Shown piece after piece: positions 1 to 11,755 of a stretch of DNA of 64,000 nt (positions within the stretch are counted from its first letter, which is position 1; each line of letters opens with the position of its first letter). A program made the position numbers and the translations under genes. The DNA lies in assembly GCA_022885665.1 (NCBI GenBank), contig JAGQDJ010000035.1, positions 153,488 to 217,487 on the forward strand, in the 5' to 3' direction. The notes beneath the pieces are model-generated. The model was given only the letters and a program-made list of their open reading frames with translations, did not search any database and had not been told where the DNA came from. Origin of the DNA: Triops longicaudatus (taxonomy: Eukaryota > Arthropoda > Branchiopoda > Notostraca > Triopsidae).

Positions 1-233
1 CTGCAGAGGGTCTTATGTTCGTAACTTACAAAGCAGTCAAGTGAGTAGCCATTTTTCGGAGTTGGAACAGGTGCAGGGACGTAAAAACCAAGAAAGGGAG
101 AGGACATAGACCTTTAAATCGCCGGCCACTCACCTTCTGTGGCTACCTCCTCCGTCAAGAGTCGGAAGAATGCTTATTAAACAATGGGAATTCGACCACT
201 TCGGTTTCCAAGGGTGATAGAAAGTGAAAACTC

Positions 234-239
234 TTTATT
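234..239 (-). terminator. poly(A) signal of the LRR/FN3 gene
   Basis: AATAAA on the minus strand, about 67 nt after the stop codon of the LRR/FN3 gene. Lines 1-233 hold no recognisable coding sequence. Confidence 0.6.
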
Positions 240-305
240 ACCGTGGCTGAGATAAAAATCCTAACATAATTTATCATGTTCAAGGCAGTAAGAAACATTT
301 TTTTT

Positions 306-3143
306 TCAAAAATGAAGCTCGGCATTAGAAAGCGGTTGAGGGAAAAGGTACAATGGGTTCAGAGTCACTGGAATTTGCGGAGGTTTGAGACTTTGATTGT
401 TGGCACTGTTTACTATTTGATTACTGGAGTTTAACATTTGAGTGTTGGCAGTGCTTAACGTTTGATTGGCGGTTGGCAATAAGTGAGGTGCCGTCGTGGT
501 CCACGTGTAATACTTATTGCGCGAAAGCCGGGTCGGTGTTCGTTGTCGTGTTTTATCCCGCGAGTCTAACCGCCAGTTTGATGCTATGGTTCCGTAACGC
601 TTGGCCGGGGTTCGCGGGGTTCGCGCCGGGACGAGTTTCAGGTTAGGAACCGGTCTCAACATTTGCCTTTGGTCGGAAGTGGGCGTGAGGTATCCGCTGC
701 TCGTGTTTTCGTTACTGTCGCCTGTCCACAGCGTCAGGGCTGACGGTTTGTTTCGCCGACCACCAGGCGTGCCATTGTGGGTGTTTCTCAGCGTCAAGCT
801 GCCGAAGGCCAAGTCTTGTGTCTTGTACTGCAAGTAGCGTTTCGTAGCTTCGAAAGTTGCCTCTTGCCGAGCTTCTTTATTGGCCGACGGTCGAACGTTC
901 TGGCATTTGTGGTACAAGCGTGTCAAACTGGCATACATGGAACGGCCGTTCGTCTTGTGGTGCAGTGAGAATGAATTTGTTGATGGATTAAGATTCTGGC
1001 TGTCACACACAAACGGCTCGGGAATTTTATGGCCTTTCTTGGCACTTTTAGAGGTCTTTTTACGACGACAGCAACAACAACCCACGAGCGTGATTAGGAT
1101 AAACGTGGTCGAGCCTGATACGCCCGCTGCCAGTGCTACTTCCTGCGTCATAAAAGCTGTTTTAAGGTCAGGTAACGTGCGGATTTGTTGGCAAAGCCAG
1201 TTAGGTGTCACTCGAAGTTGCCAACAAATTTGATAGGTTTCTGATGAACGTAAATCTTGCAACTCAGCCGTGCAGGAACTAAAATTCGAAAATATCCAGG
1301 GGGGTTCATTGTTGGCAACCATCGCGCGATGGCGGACCAGCCAACCGTCGTAGGTGGCGCAGTTAGTGTCCGTCCATTGTAGTTGGACGCTGTTGGGAGT
1401 TGGAATAAAATGGAGAAGAGGCGAGTGGGGCGTTTCGTGATTGAACTGAGGGCGTTTCTTAAAGTCTGCGTGCCCTACGGGTAATAAAACTTCTTGGCAG
1501 AAATTGGGATGGATGTAATAAATATCCAAGTCTTCCACAGCAATGCAGATGGCGTAAGAGGCATTCGAATTGAGGGCCAAGTAACTGTCGTTGAACGGGG
1601 TGGAAGGAATCGTATTGTATTGGGCGCGTGAGTTGTTTCCCAAGTGTCGATAAACCAGAATCCATTTCCTGTGCGAATTTGGGTCGCTGACGTTGGACTT
1701 CACGCTCAACTTCAAATAATGCTTTCCGTCTTCCTGCGCCGTAAAAGGGGTTATAAAGCTAGGGCTGATGTGAAGGCTTAACTGAGGTAACTTTTTCAAG
1801 TCCTCGTCGCCGACGTAACGAAATTCGTTCACTGGCGTGGCAGTACAGAGTAAATCGTCTACGAAAAATCAGGTTATGGAAATATTGTCAGGAAAATTCA
1901 AGTATTTTGAACACGTACTTGTTAACCTGGCTAAATTGAGTCCTTTAAACTTTAATGGGGTGTGGCATAAGGGAATAGCCTTGACAATATCGATTGCATT
2001 ACGAGCCGTCTGACGGAGCCACTGTTGCAGCCAAGCAGCGTGGCAATCACAACGCAGTGGGTTGCCTATTATAATCAGTTACAATAAGAGATATTATGCA
2101 TTTAGTGTTCACTTCATTAATGTTATTCACTAATAATAGTCTTGGGAATAAAGCATTACATAGCAAAAGATTGTAACTATCTTTACCTTGTAAGTTGAGT
2201 TGAGATGGTAAAATACGTATGTCTAACGTCGTTAGCATATTACTCGCTAGGTGGAGAACTTCTAATTCAGGCATGTACTGAAACGCATCGCGTGGAATAT
2301 CTGCATCAAATATAAATCTTGACTACCAAGTACATGTTAAGGGTTAGGTTACTTGTGAGGTGGTTTTCAGCCAAATTGAGCGAAAATAGTCTTGGAAACG
2401 GTCGTAGAAATTGTTCGGGGAAGAGTGTCAAGTTGTTGCTTTGTAGCTGGAGGGTTTCCAAGCTTTCGCGCAAAGGTTCTAAGTTGAATAACGACAGAGA
2501 CAGTAGAAGTGGTGTCGTTGGTGTATTGATTTGACGCTGTTGAACGGTTTCTAGGTATCCTAAGCTAGAAGAAAAATGGAAATGAGTACATATTTAAGTG
2601 TAACTTATGAAAAATGGGGTCGCACTTGTTGTAGGCCAAGTTGAGGTTTAACAGTTGATAAAGGTGGAAGAAAAGCGAGCCGGGGGGTAAAATTTGGATG
2701 TTATTGTGACTGAGATCCAAATTTCGTAAGGCGGACAGATTTTGGACGGTTTGAGGGATGGTTGTCAGAAAATTTCCCTCTAGCGATAGACTGTGCAGGG
2801 AGCCTTTCAGGCCGGTTAATGAGTGGGACAAGAAATGCCAATCGGCTAAATGGCTGTAGGCGATCCGGAGATTGCGAAGAGGAAGTTGTCCCAGCCATCC
2901 TTCACGCAGAATGTCAATATGAGAATTGAGGACAGTCAATTCTTCGGTCAATTCAGTGACTCGATTGGAGTGCTTTGTGACGGAGCTTATTATAGTGTCC
3001 AGCTGAGTTGAATCTGCATTTCGACATCTTATGCTTCGTCCGTCAATGACACAGCTTCCTTTTGAATTCTTGAGGGCTGACAGACTTGACTGGGCAATGG
3101 CACATCCCGAGGTGGTTAGAAGATATAAAATCCCGAGTATCAT
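306..3143 (-). CDS. LRR and fibronectin-III single-pass membrane protein
   Basis: Five coding exons: 3143-2605, 2564-2353, 2300-2187, 2065-1919, 1858-306. All introns are GT-AG and phase-compatible, giving 854 residues. The start ATG at 3143 opens a signal peptide (MILGILYLLTTSGCAIAQ). Leucine-rich repeats follow to about residue 285, with typical LxxLxLxxNxL motifs. Exon 4 encodes a classic LRR C-terminal cap beginning GNPLRCDC, completed by cysteines in exons 4 and 5. Two FN3-like modules occupy about 350-570. A transmembrane helix lies at about 577-599, followed by CCCCRRKK and a basic tail of about 250 residues ending ELHF. The layout matches neuronal LRR/FN3 adhesion proteins of the LRFN/LRIT kind, but no orthologue can be named. 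It probably acts at the cell surface in adhesion or guidance (inference). Intron 1 is only 40 nt. Confidence 0.85.
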
Positions 3144-5236
3144 TTCGCTTCAGGTCGTGAGCTGCAATGGAAATGGAACAGAAAGTTACGCAAATTATAC
3201 ACGGATTGACAAACCGCGTAATTAATTAACCCCGAATATAGAAGCAGGTAAAATGTGTGAATTTCAATGCAAACTCATTTCAGGACTATTTCTTGAGGTC
3301 AAGTAAGGTCAGGTCAGTTTGAAATGGAACGTGTCAGCCGCACAGTTCAGTGAGTTTTCTAATTTTTTGAAGTTCAGCTACAAGATGGAAAAGGTGATTT
3401 AACTTATCTTAATGAATGAAATGAAAGATAAATCGAACAAGTGAATCGGATCAAGGAAGTATTTATTTTATTCCTGCCTGTTCGATTAGACGCTGTTATG
3501 TTAGAGAATCGTGTATACTCTACCCGATATACGAGTGTGCGTTAAGTACTCATTCTTGTGTGTTATTCGCCTATCAAGCAAAGAGTTTGGAAGTTTTTTA
3601 GGCGGCCTTTGGATGTAGTAGTCAGTTCTCGTATTTTGAGACTGTCGCGATTGTAGAGGTCGATAGGGACAATAGTAACATTACTGGAATATTCAGCCGC
3701 ATTTTCGTCAATGAGTGTTATACTGAAAGAAAAGCTCTGTAAATAAATAGATTTCCTCTCTCCTCCCCCCCCCCGGCCGAAATTTTGATTTTATAATGGT
3801 GAACATAGGCGAAACCGAAGTGTCAAATAAAACTGCACATTGAAAATCCCCGTTTGCCGTTTGCGTGGGACGATTTATTTGACAGCGGTCTTCTCTCCAG
3901 CTCTAAAAGCTTTCCCGGCAACTGCCTTAAGGTAGCAAACAAGAACAAAACATGTAGTAAAAGAATAAAACACAAAAATAAATTCACATAATCATTTCGT
4001 GTTAAATACAAAATCAGAAAAATAAGTCAGCGAAAAGGGAATCTCCCGTAAACTGTGCACAAAGCACTTACCGGGTTGCCAGAGTTTATGGCCCAGTAGC
4101 AAGCATTAGCTCAAGCAAGATTCCAGGAAAAGTTTGTAAACACACTTTAGCATTAAATATTTTGTATAGGTATCCTCTCGAATTTCTTAGTTAGATATTG
4201 AACCACTTCTAGCTGCCCTTGTAATGCTCAGAAGAGGACTGCTCCAGGTAGACTGACGGTTACGTGCAAGTTGGCAGCACACATGGAACTCGCTTTGAAC
4301 CGGAGGCTGTAGAAGCTTGTCTCATCCTCTTCTTCCTCAGGTGGTCGAAATCCCCTTAGCGGGGATAAATACTATCTTGAACTCGCCATCAACCTTAAAT
4401 GCTCCGTATCCCAGACATACAAAATGTTACAGCTCCGCTGTCATATCAGCAAGTAACAGCAATAAGTAAGGTCAAAAACTCGCAAGGTAGAGACAAAGAT
4501 GGCGTGTTTTCTTTATCAATGGAAGAACGATAGTTGTACTTTGCTTATAGCTAGTCAAGAAAAACATGATACCTTTATGACCGCCAACGACCTTTACATG
4601 CACCTTCGAGAGTGTTATGCAAACGAGTCGAATCCCGTGGAAACAAGTTTGGAGTAGATCTGCATAGTGGGACAAGCAATGATCAAGTTTCCGTTTTGAT
4701 AAAGTTTGCTCATGAAGACCGTTGAACCCGTAGATCTTTTAGAGTTAAGTTCTTCAATTGTAGGATAAGAAGATGTAATAAGACAATTTTAAATTAAGCT
4801 AATTCGGAAGTTGAGCGTTACTATTGTACTGAAACTAGTTTTATAATGACTTGGATCTCATGCAGCAAGGCCAATGATGATGGATGGGCTTAGAGATCCA
4901 GATTCTCTTGTGCGATTTAAATAATTTGACGACCGTTGTACTAAAAAGCCCCCAAGCGGCAAGATTCCTTTCCATATCGCCCCCAGGCGGCCTCTTATTT
5001 CACTAACAACTTCACCGACCTATGATTGCAATAGCTTTACGTCTATTCGTGCGTTTTTTTATGTTTCTTTTTGTTCACTTATAAAGTAAAATTCTTTGTC
5101 TTCTTTATTTTTCGTTTTTATCGTTTTATATCTATGTTAGTTCACTATACGTATGTTTCGGCATCTTTGTAATTATTTTCATTCATACTTAATGTTTCAG
5201 TGTTATTTAATCATGTTCCTTTATTTGTGTACGTAG
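3144..5236. other. Intergenic gap with no recognised gene
   Basis: Lies between the LRR/FN3 start codon and the first recognised RAB3GAP1 exon. It should hold the N-terminal exons of RAB3GAP1, but I could not recognise any. A plus-strand open frame at about 4499-4669 starts MACFLYQW and encodes about 56 residues; it has no known motif. A poly-C run sits near 3766-3775. No RNA gene was seen. Confidence 0.5.
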
Positions 5237-8203
5237 CTTAATGGATGGGCTGCCAGACTTGGGCTTTTGTCGTCTTCACCAAAGTTTGCAGGTAAAAGTT
5301 TTTTCGTTTTATTTTTGGTTTATCTTTTTTTGTAAATTAAATGTTGATCAAAGTTCATAACTTGCTCAAATATTTATTGATTTCTGTTGTTAGTTGTTGA
5401 ACTGCTGCATTGCGCGACGAAAAGCAAGAGAATCGTCGCAGGAGAATTCTAATGAAGATGAAGAACAAAGTGTTGATTATAACAGCCTGGAGGGGAGTGG
5501 CGAGGAGGAGGGAGAAAATGAAGAGGAGGAAGAGGAGTTTTTCGATGCTGCGGAAGACACACCTGGTCCTTCGTCAAACAATGGTGATAAGTCGGCACGC
5601 TATGCGGTCCTAACCAAGGCCCAGGGAAGATTGAAGCCATGTGGGCAACTCAAGCTGCTCAACAGCAAGGAAACCCTCTATGTGCCTGTTACGCAGGTAG
5701 AGCCTAATGGGCGATGTTGTGCGCACAGGGGTGGTGGGAGAAGCGTAAAGAGACACAACTCTTTTCTAAAAGTCTTTTATGTACTCTACTAATAGGACCC
5801 GGCGCCCATGACGGAAGATCTTTTAGAAGAACAAACAGAAATTCTAATGCAGCTGGGAAATGACGCCCAGGGCTCCGAGCTTAGGGCGCGTTTGATGTCG
5901 GCTTCCCTGCTTTCGGACATGGAAGCTTTCAAGGTAATTTATACGTCAAAAAGCAAAGTAAAATCAAAAGAAAATTTTAGAATAAAAATGAAGATTTTCA
6001 AAAACTATACACAAAAATAGCCTAAGAATAAGAGAGTTTAACAAAATGGGAAGGTACAGAAGTAAGTAAAAGAAAGTTGATAGGTATGGCGTGTACCGAA
6101 CGAGAATAAGAGCAGTGTAATAACGTTAGTCATTGATATATGCCAACTAATAGTCGATGATGACTAAAGAAATGTCAACGTCACAAACTTGAGAATATGA
6201 AGTATGTTAAGACAAATCTGTAAAATAATAACATCACAGTGACCAATATAAATGAGAAAAATTGAGTTAATTGCACTGTTTCACAGGCTGCAAACCCAGG
6301 GGCGGTTTTAGAAGATTTTGTTCGTTGGCACTCACCACGCGATTGGATCGAATACGAAGATGTGACTGAAGACGGTCGTTTAAAACTAGGTAATATTATT
6401 GCAATCATGAAGTTTAATAGCTTTCTTGTCTCACTTCAGAGTGACTTAGTGTTTGAAAGATGGCTGTACTGGGTTTTCGTAATGGTGTGAACCAGTCGTT
6501 GGTGAATTCCAGGAAAGTTAAAGTCAAGTCAAAGTCAATTTGATTTTTATAACATGCTGTCACGAGAAAGGTTTGAGGGATTGTATAAGTTCAACGAACA
6601 AAGATTAGGCCAAAACCCGTATAAAATTTGTATAACCCATATGTGTTCCTATTTCATGTCAATTTTTCAAATGTTAAGTATTTTTTTCACCGAAGTCAGT
6701 TCCTTCAAATTCTATCGGGTTCCAAGTCAATTAAAATGAATTTAAACTATTTCAAGCAACGGACAATTTCAGTTCGGATTCACCGAAAAATTAATTATTT
6801 CCAATTCAGTTCAGTGACTGCGTCCAGCTCAGCGACTTTGCCAGATCTGTTATGAACGTTCTTGTGTAACATTTACTCAAGAAGACGGCAGATGGATGAA
6901 ATCGTCTCACGTTCTACGTTAACTATACTTGCTTCATAAGAGTTGATCCTGGTTAGGAATCGCTTACCCCTTATTCGTGTTGAAAATCTTTCTTTAAAAA
7001 CTACTTTGACAAATCTAACTAGTGCGTCCGCCTAGTTATCGGTCGAAAAGATTTTCCCCCTAGAATCTTTAATATAGTTGGAAACTGTGTGAATGAAGTT
7101 AGTGTGCCATTTGGTGGATAAGTATTTCTGTATATAATGTTCGTTTACAGATTATGTTACTTATTAGGCCATTTGAGTGCACGGATGCAAATACCGGGCA
7201 ATACGTGGCAGCAAGTGTGGAAGACAGCTTACCCCATTCCGGCACGGCGACAAAGACGGCTTTTCGACGATACCAAGCAAGCTGAAAAAGTGTTGCAGAA
7301 CTTGGCTTCCCTGAAACCTAGTGAAATATGTCGTATGCTACTGCCTGTAGTTGTCCATGGCGCAATGGAACGTTTGTTACAAGAAGATACATCAGACATA
7401 CCAAATTTGCCTTCTGCTTTACAGCGCTTGGTTGCCAAAGCAATAAATTTGTCAAGACAACATCCTCCAGACTTGGATCAGTACGAAGTACGTTTTCTAT
7501 TATTTATTCGTTAGTTTGTGTCACGCCTTTACGTAATTGTCCCCTATTCTCTAATATATTTTTACTTATTTGTATTAGATTTATCCATGTTTTTTTTATT
7601 TTTTTTCTTAATTTATTAAGGTGTCTTTATTTTCTTTTATTTCCTCATTTTCTTTCTTTTCTTTCTTTCTTTTGTACTTGTAACTTTTTTCTTTAGTTGT
7701 ATTTTTTCTCATGTGTTACGTTTTTCTGTAGGATTTTGTCCGGCTTTTGGCATGGGCCGAGTTAGCCGTTTCACAGGCCCAGTCATTGAAGCGAAAGTTG
7801 GGTGATCATTGGCCCGAATTTGATGAAACGGTGACAGAACTTTTAGGCGGCCAAGTGGTAACGATCCCGGGCGCACATTCACCTTCTGGGCGTGCTTTGT
7901 TGCAGTTGGTGGAACAAACACCAAAAGTGAGTTAACTGGGAGAGTGATAGTCGTGGGCCTAAATCTTGTTCGATCTCAAAAGGCACTAACTCAATCTGTT
8001 TTTGGTATAAGATGGAACAAGCTGATAAGAAATACCGAGGAAGTCCTTTTCCAGCGCCGTTGCGACGGGAATTCATTCTTCAAGTCAAGGCAGAACGACC
8101 CGGGCCTGGCTCGACGGCAAGCTCGCAGAGGATGTATTGCGTCTTACAGAGCGATTCATTTCGAGTGGCGGGATCTTTTACGGAGGATACAATGTTTCGT
8201 TAA
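5237..8203 (+). CDS. RAB3GAP1: Rab3 GTPase-activating protein catalytic subunit, C-terminal half
   Basis: Seven exons: 5237-5291, 5394-5696, 5796-5933, 6287-6389, 7168-7487, 7732-7926, 8012-8203. All phases agree and encode 435 residues to a TAA stop. Diagnostic blocks in order are LHQSLQ/LLNCCIARRKARE, an acidic stretch, PVTQDPAPMTEDLLEEQ, SDMEAFKAANPG, LEDFVRWHSPRDW, PIPARRQRRLFDDTKQAEKV and QRMYCVLQSDSFRVAGSF. They are collinear with the second half of vertebrate RAB3GAP1 (981 residues in human). The ARRQRRLFDD block lies where the catalytic arginine of the family has been mapped. With RAB3GAP2 the protein acts on Rab3 and Rab18 in secretion and ER organisation. The roughly 540 N-terminal residues were not found upstream, so this is a partial model or a 5'-truncated locus. 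The last exon converges on the nuclear receptor gene. Confidence 0.9.
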
Positions 8204-8238
8204 TCTAATAGTGTCGCTTCTGCTGGGGATAAAAACAC

Positions 8239-8244
8239 ATTAAA
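8239..8244 (+). terminator. poly(A) signal variant of RAB3GAP1
   Basis: ATTAAA 36 nt after the RAB3GAP1 stop codon. The two convergent genes have only about 220 bp between their stop codons. Confidence 0.45.
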
Positions 8245-8274
8245 GAAACGCATGTGAGTACTTTTGTTCGCAAT

Positions 8275-8280
8275 TTTATT
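8275..8280 (-). terminator. poly(A) signal of the nuclear receptor gene
   Basis: AATAAA on the minus strand, about 140 nt past the nuclear receptor stop. It nearly overlaps the RAB3GAP1 signal, as expected for tail-to-tail genes. Confidence 0.5.
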
Positions 8281-8420
8281 GTCCAAATATATACGTTGTA
8301 ATGGTAACATGGGGTGTAAACGAAATGAAAATATAGGATTCAACAACCAAAACAATACTTGAAAGCGGAAACTTTTAACAGTCCTACATAACTAAAAAAA
8401 GAAAATATTTTAAAATTTTC

Positions 8421-11006
8421 TTAAAGCTCACTTTGAGGAATGCATAAAGCTGTGGCTTTAATTTCAGGTAATAAACATAAGAGCTTGTATCGGAAACTCA
8501 TAGGACGCGAGTGACTGCTTTTCAGGTGACGCTTTAGCGCACGTAGTAACTTGGCGTAAATTTCGGCTACGGCCACCTGTTCCACGCTTTCCAACTCGGG
8601 AGTAAGGGGTGAAAGGAGCATCAACACAGATAAGAAACTCAATTCTGTGCCTTCGATACCAAGACGTATTAACGACTGTCCTAAGTTACGGATACGGTTA
8701 TGGATCCGAAGCCCTAATGGATACTGCTTGAACAGCTCCTCCGTCATTTCGTTGTCCATCGGAAACACGTAACTCGAGCGCTCTGGACAGTAACGCGAAG
8801 CTGTTCTGAGAACCTAGGAGGGAAAAACATAGGAAACGTATTACATCCTAAACAGTAATATAGTACACAGCACATCATCCACACCGACAACCGGAGTAAT
8901 TTGTATTTTTTTGTTGACCCTTTATAGGAGCATGAGCAAAAATAAAGTTTTGTCTTAGACCCGCCCGAATATCCCAAATACTTTATAACGTTATATTTTT
9001 TCTGTGTATAATTTTTTTCGCAGCTGTTGAAGTATAAAATCTAGCGGTCTATTAGCAAATTTCGGAAGTATCTTTTCTAGAACTTCGTAATTATTTCAAG
9101 TCCCATATATTAATGTTGAACCTGCAATGAATTGTCCAGTTTCACCTTCAGAACCCCTGAAAGTAAGACCGAACAAGCACGTCGCCATTTTCGCTTTGCC
9201 CTTGTGCTAAACTAGGACGAGCGATTTAGGAAGGTCCTTATTAAAATAACTGAAATTGCTAAATTATTGTAAAGTTACTCACCATGATGTTAACCATATT
9301 GTAGTTCATTAACGTAGCTTGGGTAGACGGAGGTAGGCTTTTGAAAAGTGGCAGATTGTTGGCATAGTTTCGAACGTTTTCTGCTCCTTGCTGTGACAAA
9401 TCGCACTCGGGTGGAAATTTGGCGGATAACAGGCACGTGTTCAGGTTCGCATACTACCGCAATAGCAGGGAACAACCCCGGAAATAAAGTAAAAAAAGGA
9501 AGCCGAGTTAGTCATACTTAAGATAAATGTGATCCTTTCTTTACCCTGGAAAGCATGACAGACGGCACCGGTGTAAAACTGGCAGAATGAGCCGTAATGA
9601 CCTGGTTGAGGAAATCCATCGAGGTTGACATGGCAAATTTGCGAGTAACGGCTGGGATTTTGTCGTGGTTACTTGAGGAAGCATTTGGCAGTGTTGTGGT
9701 GTTGTGTAGGATCACGTGAAGCGAGTTGCTTCTACTGTCCTGCGACATTCCCATAGCGAAGCATTTGTGCAAACGACACGCTTTACATTGATTACGCGTC
9801 TGGGGAGTAATGGTACAAGCTCGGACCTGCAGGCACACATACGGTGGCTGTAGACCTTTCTGTATCCGCGCGGACGACCGTTTGAAAAAATTCTGTCAAA
9901 GCTGTAAGTTAGCACTGTATTTTCACTAAAGAAGCAAGGCGTTTCCGTTTTACCTTGCAACCTTCGCAGACTTGAACGCCGTAGTGCATCCCCGAGGAAA
10001 GATCGTTACACACGGCACATTTCTCCCCAGAGTCTTTCCATTTCCTCTTGGCTCCTCTCTTGCCTGTGCTCGTAGACGGAACATCGGCGGGAAACGACTC
10101 CTCTCCACTATAAAATCAAGTGTTACGTTTTTAAGTAACATTTTCGCGTAAACAATAAATAAAAGGGCCAGTACATGGATTTCAGGGACGCAATGCTCAC
10201 CAAACTGTTACTCGAAGCATGTTTACTACAACTGGTGCGTTTTTTAGGAGAATATTCTGGTGGAATAAGTCTCCCACACGTGAGCTGATCCACTGAAGAC
10301 GTACTAGGCGAAAATGTCGCATCAGAAATGTGCTTTTGATCAGGTAACAGAATGGCTGGATTAGTAGTATGGAAACCCATGAAAGTAGATGTCGTCTGAA
10401 CCGGTTGATCCGTGTAATAAAGCGGCACGTAAGAGGCAGCAGGTGCGTTGTTGTACCAAGCAGAATCAGTGGCAGTTGAAAAGTTAGAATTGGAGTCTTC
10501 CGTGGCCTGAACTACGTCCAATCCGGTGGAATGGGTCGTATTTTCTACAGAGTAGCTCGGCGTAGATGGAAAGTACGGTGTACACTGGAGAGGCTCGTCC
10601 TGAAAAAATAAAAATAAAATAAAACAGAACTTAGTGCAATACACCAAGGTAAGAAAATAGTACAAAGTCTTGTTTTTCTCACTTGCTGCGTCCGGGATAT
10701 GAGACTCAAAAGCTCGAAGGACGATTCGCTCGCCATTGTGACAGGAGTACTCAGCTCGGCAAATAATTTCAAGTTGGAATGGTTGTCAGCGTGAGGTTGT
10801 AACTCTTGGAGGGGGAGGCTGAAATCGTGAAACAGCTGTGCTACGTCAGGCACATCGTTCGTGAACTGACTTTCGTAGTTTTGGCAGTGGTTGCCCATGT
10901 CCAAAAAAGACGTAAAATGGCAAGTTAGGGAGGTTGACCCACTACAAAGTTTCCCAGATTCATCCGAGACACGTGAAGGAGAACGTAGAGGAGCTTTTAT
11001 AAACAT
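8421..11006 (-). CDS. Orphan nuclear receptor with divergent DNA-binding domain
   Basis: Six exons: 11006-10683, 10599-10201, about 10100-9954, 9892-9545, 9453-9283, 8813-8421, giving about 593 residues. The exon 3 acceptor is ambiguous by a few bases (10107 or 10100). Residues 1-260 are a polar, low-complexity activation region. The DNA-binding domain (about 270-339) has both C4 zinc fingers: CAVC...CEGCK, then C-x5-C-x9-C-x2-C ending CRLHKCFAMGM. The P-box is CEGCK, but the next residue is Asn instead of the usual Gly, and the linker before the second finger is about five residues longer than in NR4A. The ligand-binding domain (about 407-593) shows the helix 3-5 signature LPLFKSLPPSTQATLM then VLRTASRY, and helices 8-10 with LGIEGTELSFLSVLMLLSP. 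The protein ends soon after CLLPEIKAT, leaving no clear AF-2 helix 12. Most like NR1-type receptors in the ligand domain; subfamily not assigned. Confidence 0.85.
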
Positions 11007-11420
11007 TTTTTTTTAATACGAATTTAGGTATACATGGACACTGAAATTTTTCACAGAGTTAGAAAGCAAGCAGTCTTTTGGCACAAGAGATCCGCTAAAG
11101 TTGGTGACCTCTGCTCATCTAAAGCGACCTATTGTGCCAAGCTCTCTTGTTTGCTTTGCTATGTGATCGCCCTAAGGTAGATTTGTGTTGTTTTCCCTTG
11201 ACACAATACCCAGAAGAGTTTGCGTAAGATGAGTCGCCAACGTTAGCGCGCCAACCAAGGTCTGCAGGCTTTGTCTGCTTGTTGACATCGGATTTATTCG
11301 TAGAACTGAGTCGTGTGTTATTAGGATCTAGACCCAATAAAAAGCAGAAAAATATTAACTTTCTTCTTAATTTTTTATATTACTTATATTAATTTTTTAT
11401 ACTACTATTTATTATATTAC

Positions 11421-11466
<46 letters not shown>

Positions 11467-11755
11467 CATATTATATTCTGCGCACATACGAGTAAAATTG
11501 CTTGGTGGTTTAACTTTTAATTTTATTCGACAGCCTGTATGCTAGACGCAACCCGGAAGAGGCTGCAAGGTCAAGGTCAATGCTAAAATAAAAGATTACG
11601 ATCCCTCGCTACGGCATTGAGAATGTTAGACGGCAGCACAAACGGCATTTAATACCTAAATATTGTAATAAACGTCATTTTTTTTTTACCATGGCAAGTA
11701 CAAAAGGCATCGCAGATTTGATTTCACCTTCTCCACTGGTTAAAAGCAGGACAAC
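11007..11755. other. Upstream region of the nuclear receptor and AT-rich spacer
   Basis: Probable promoter and 5' UTR of the nuclear receptor on the high-coordinate side of 11006. A minus-strand open frame at 11119-11337 (72 residues, Ser/Lys/Asn-rich) has no recognisable domain. The rest is AT-rich and includes the TA microsatellite. Confidence 0.45.
11426..11465. repeat. (TA)n microsatellite
   Basis: About 40 bp of uninterrupted TA dinucleotides inside a longer AT-rich stretch. Confidence 0.95.

Noticed and set aside
601..1233. Plus-strand open frames opposite the LRR/FN3 gene
   Set aside because: They are antisense to the FN3/tail exon, show no domains and overlap each other in different frames.
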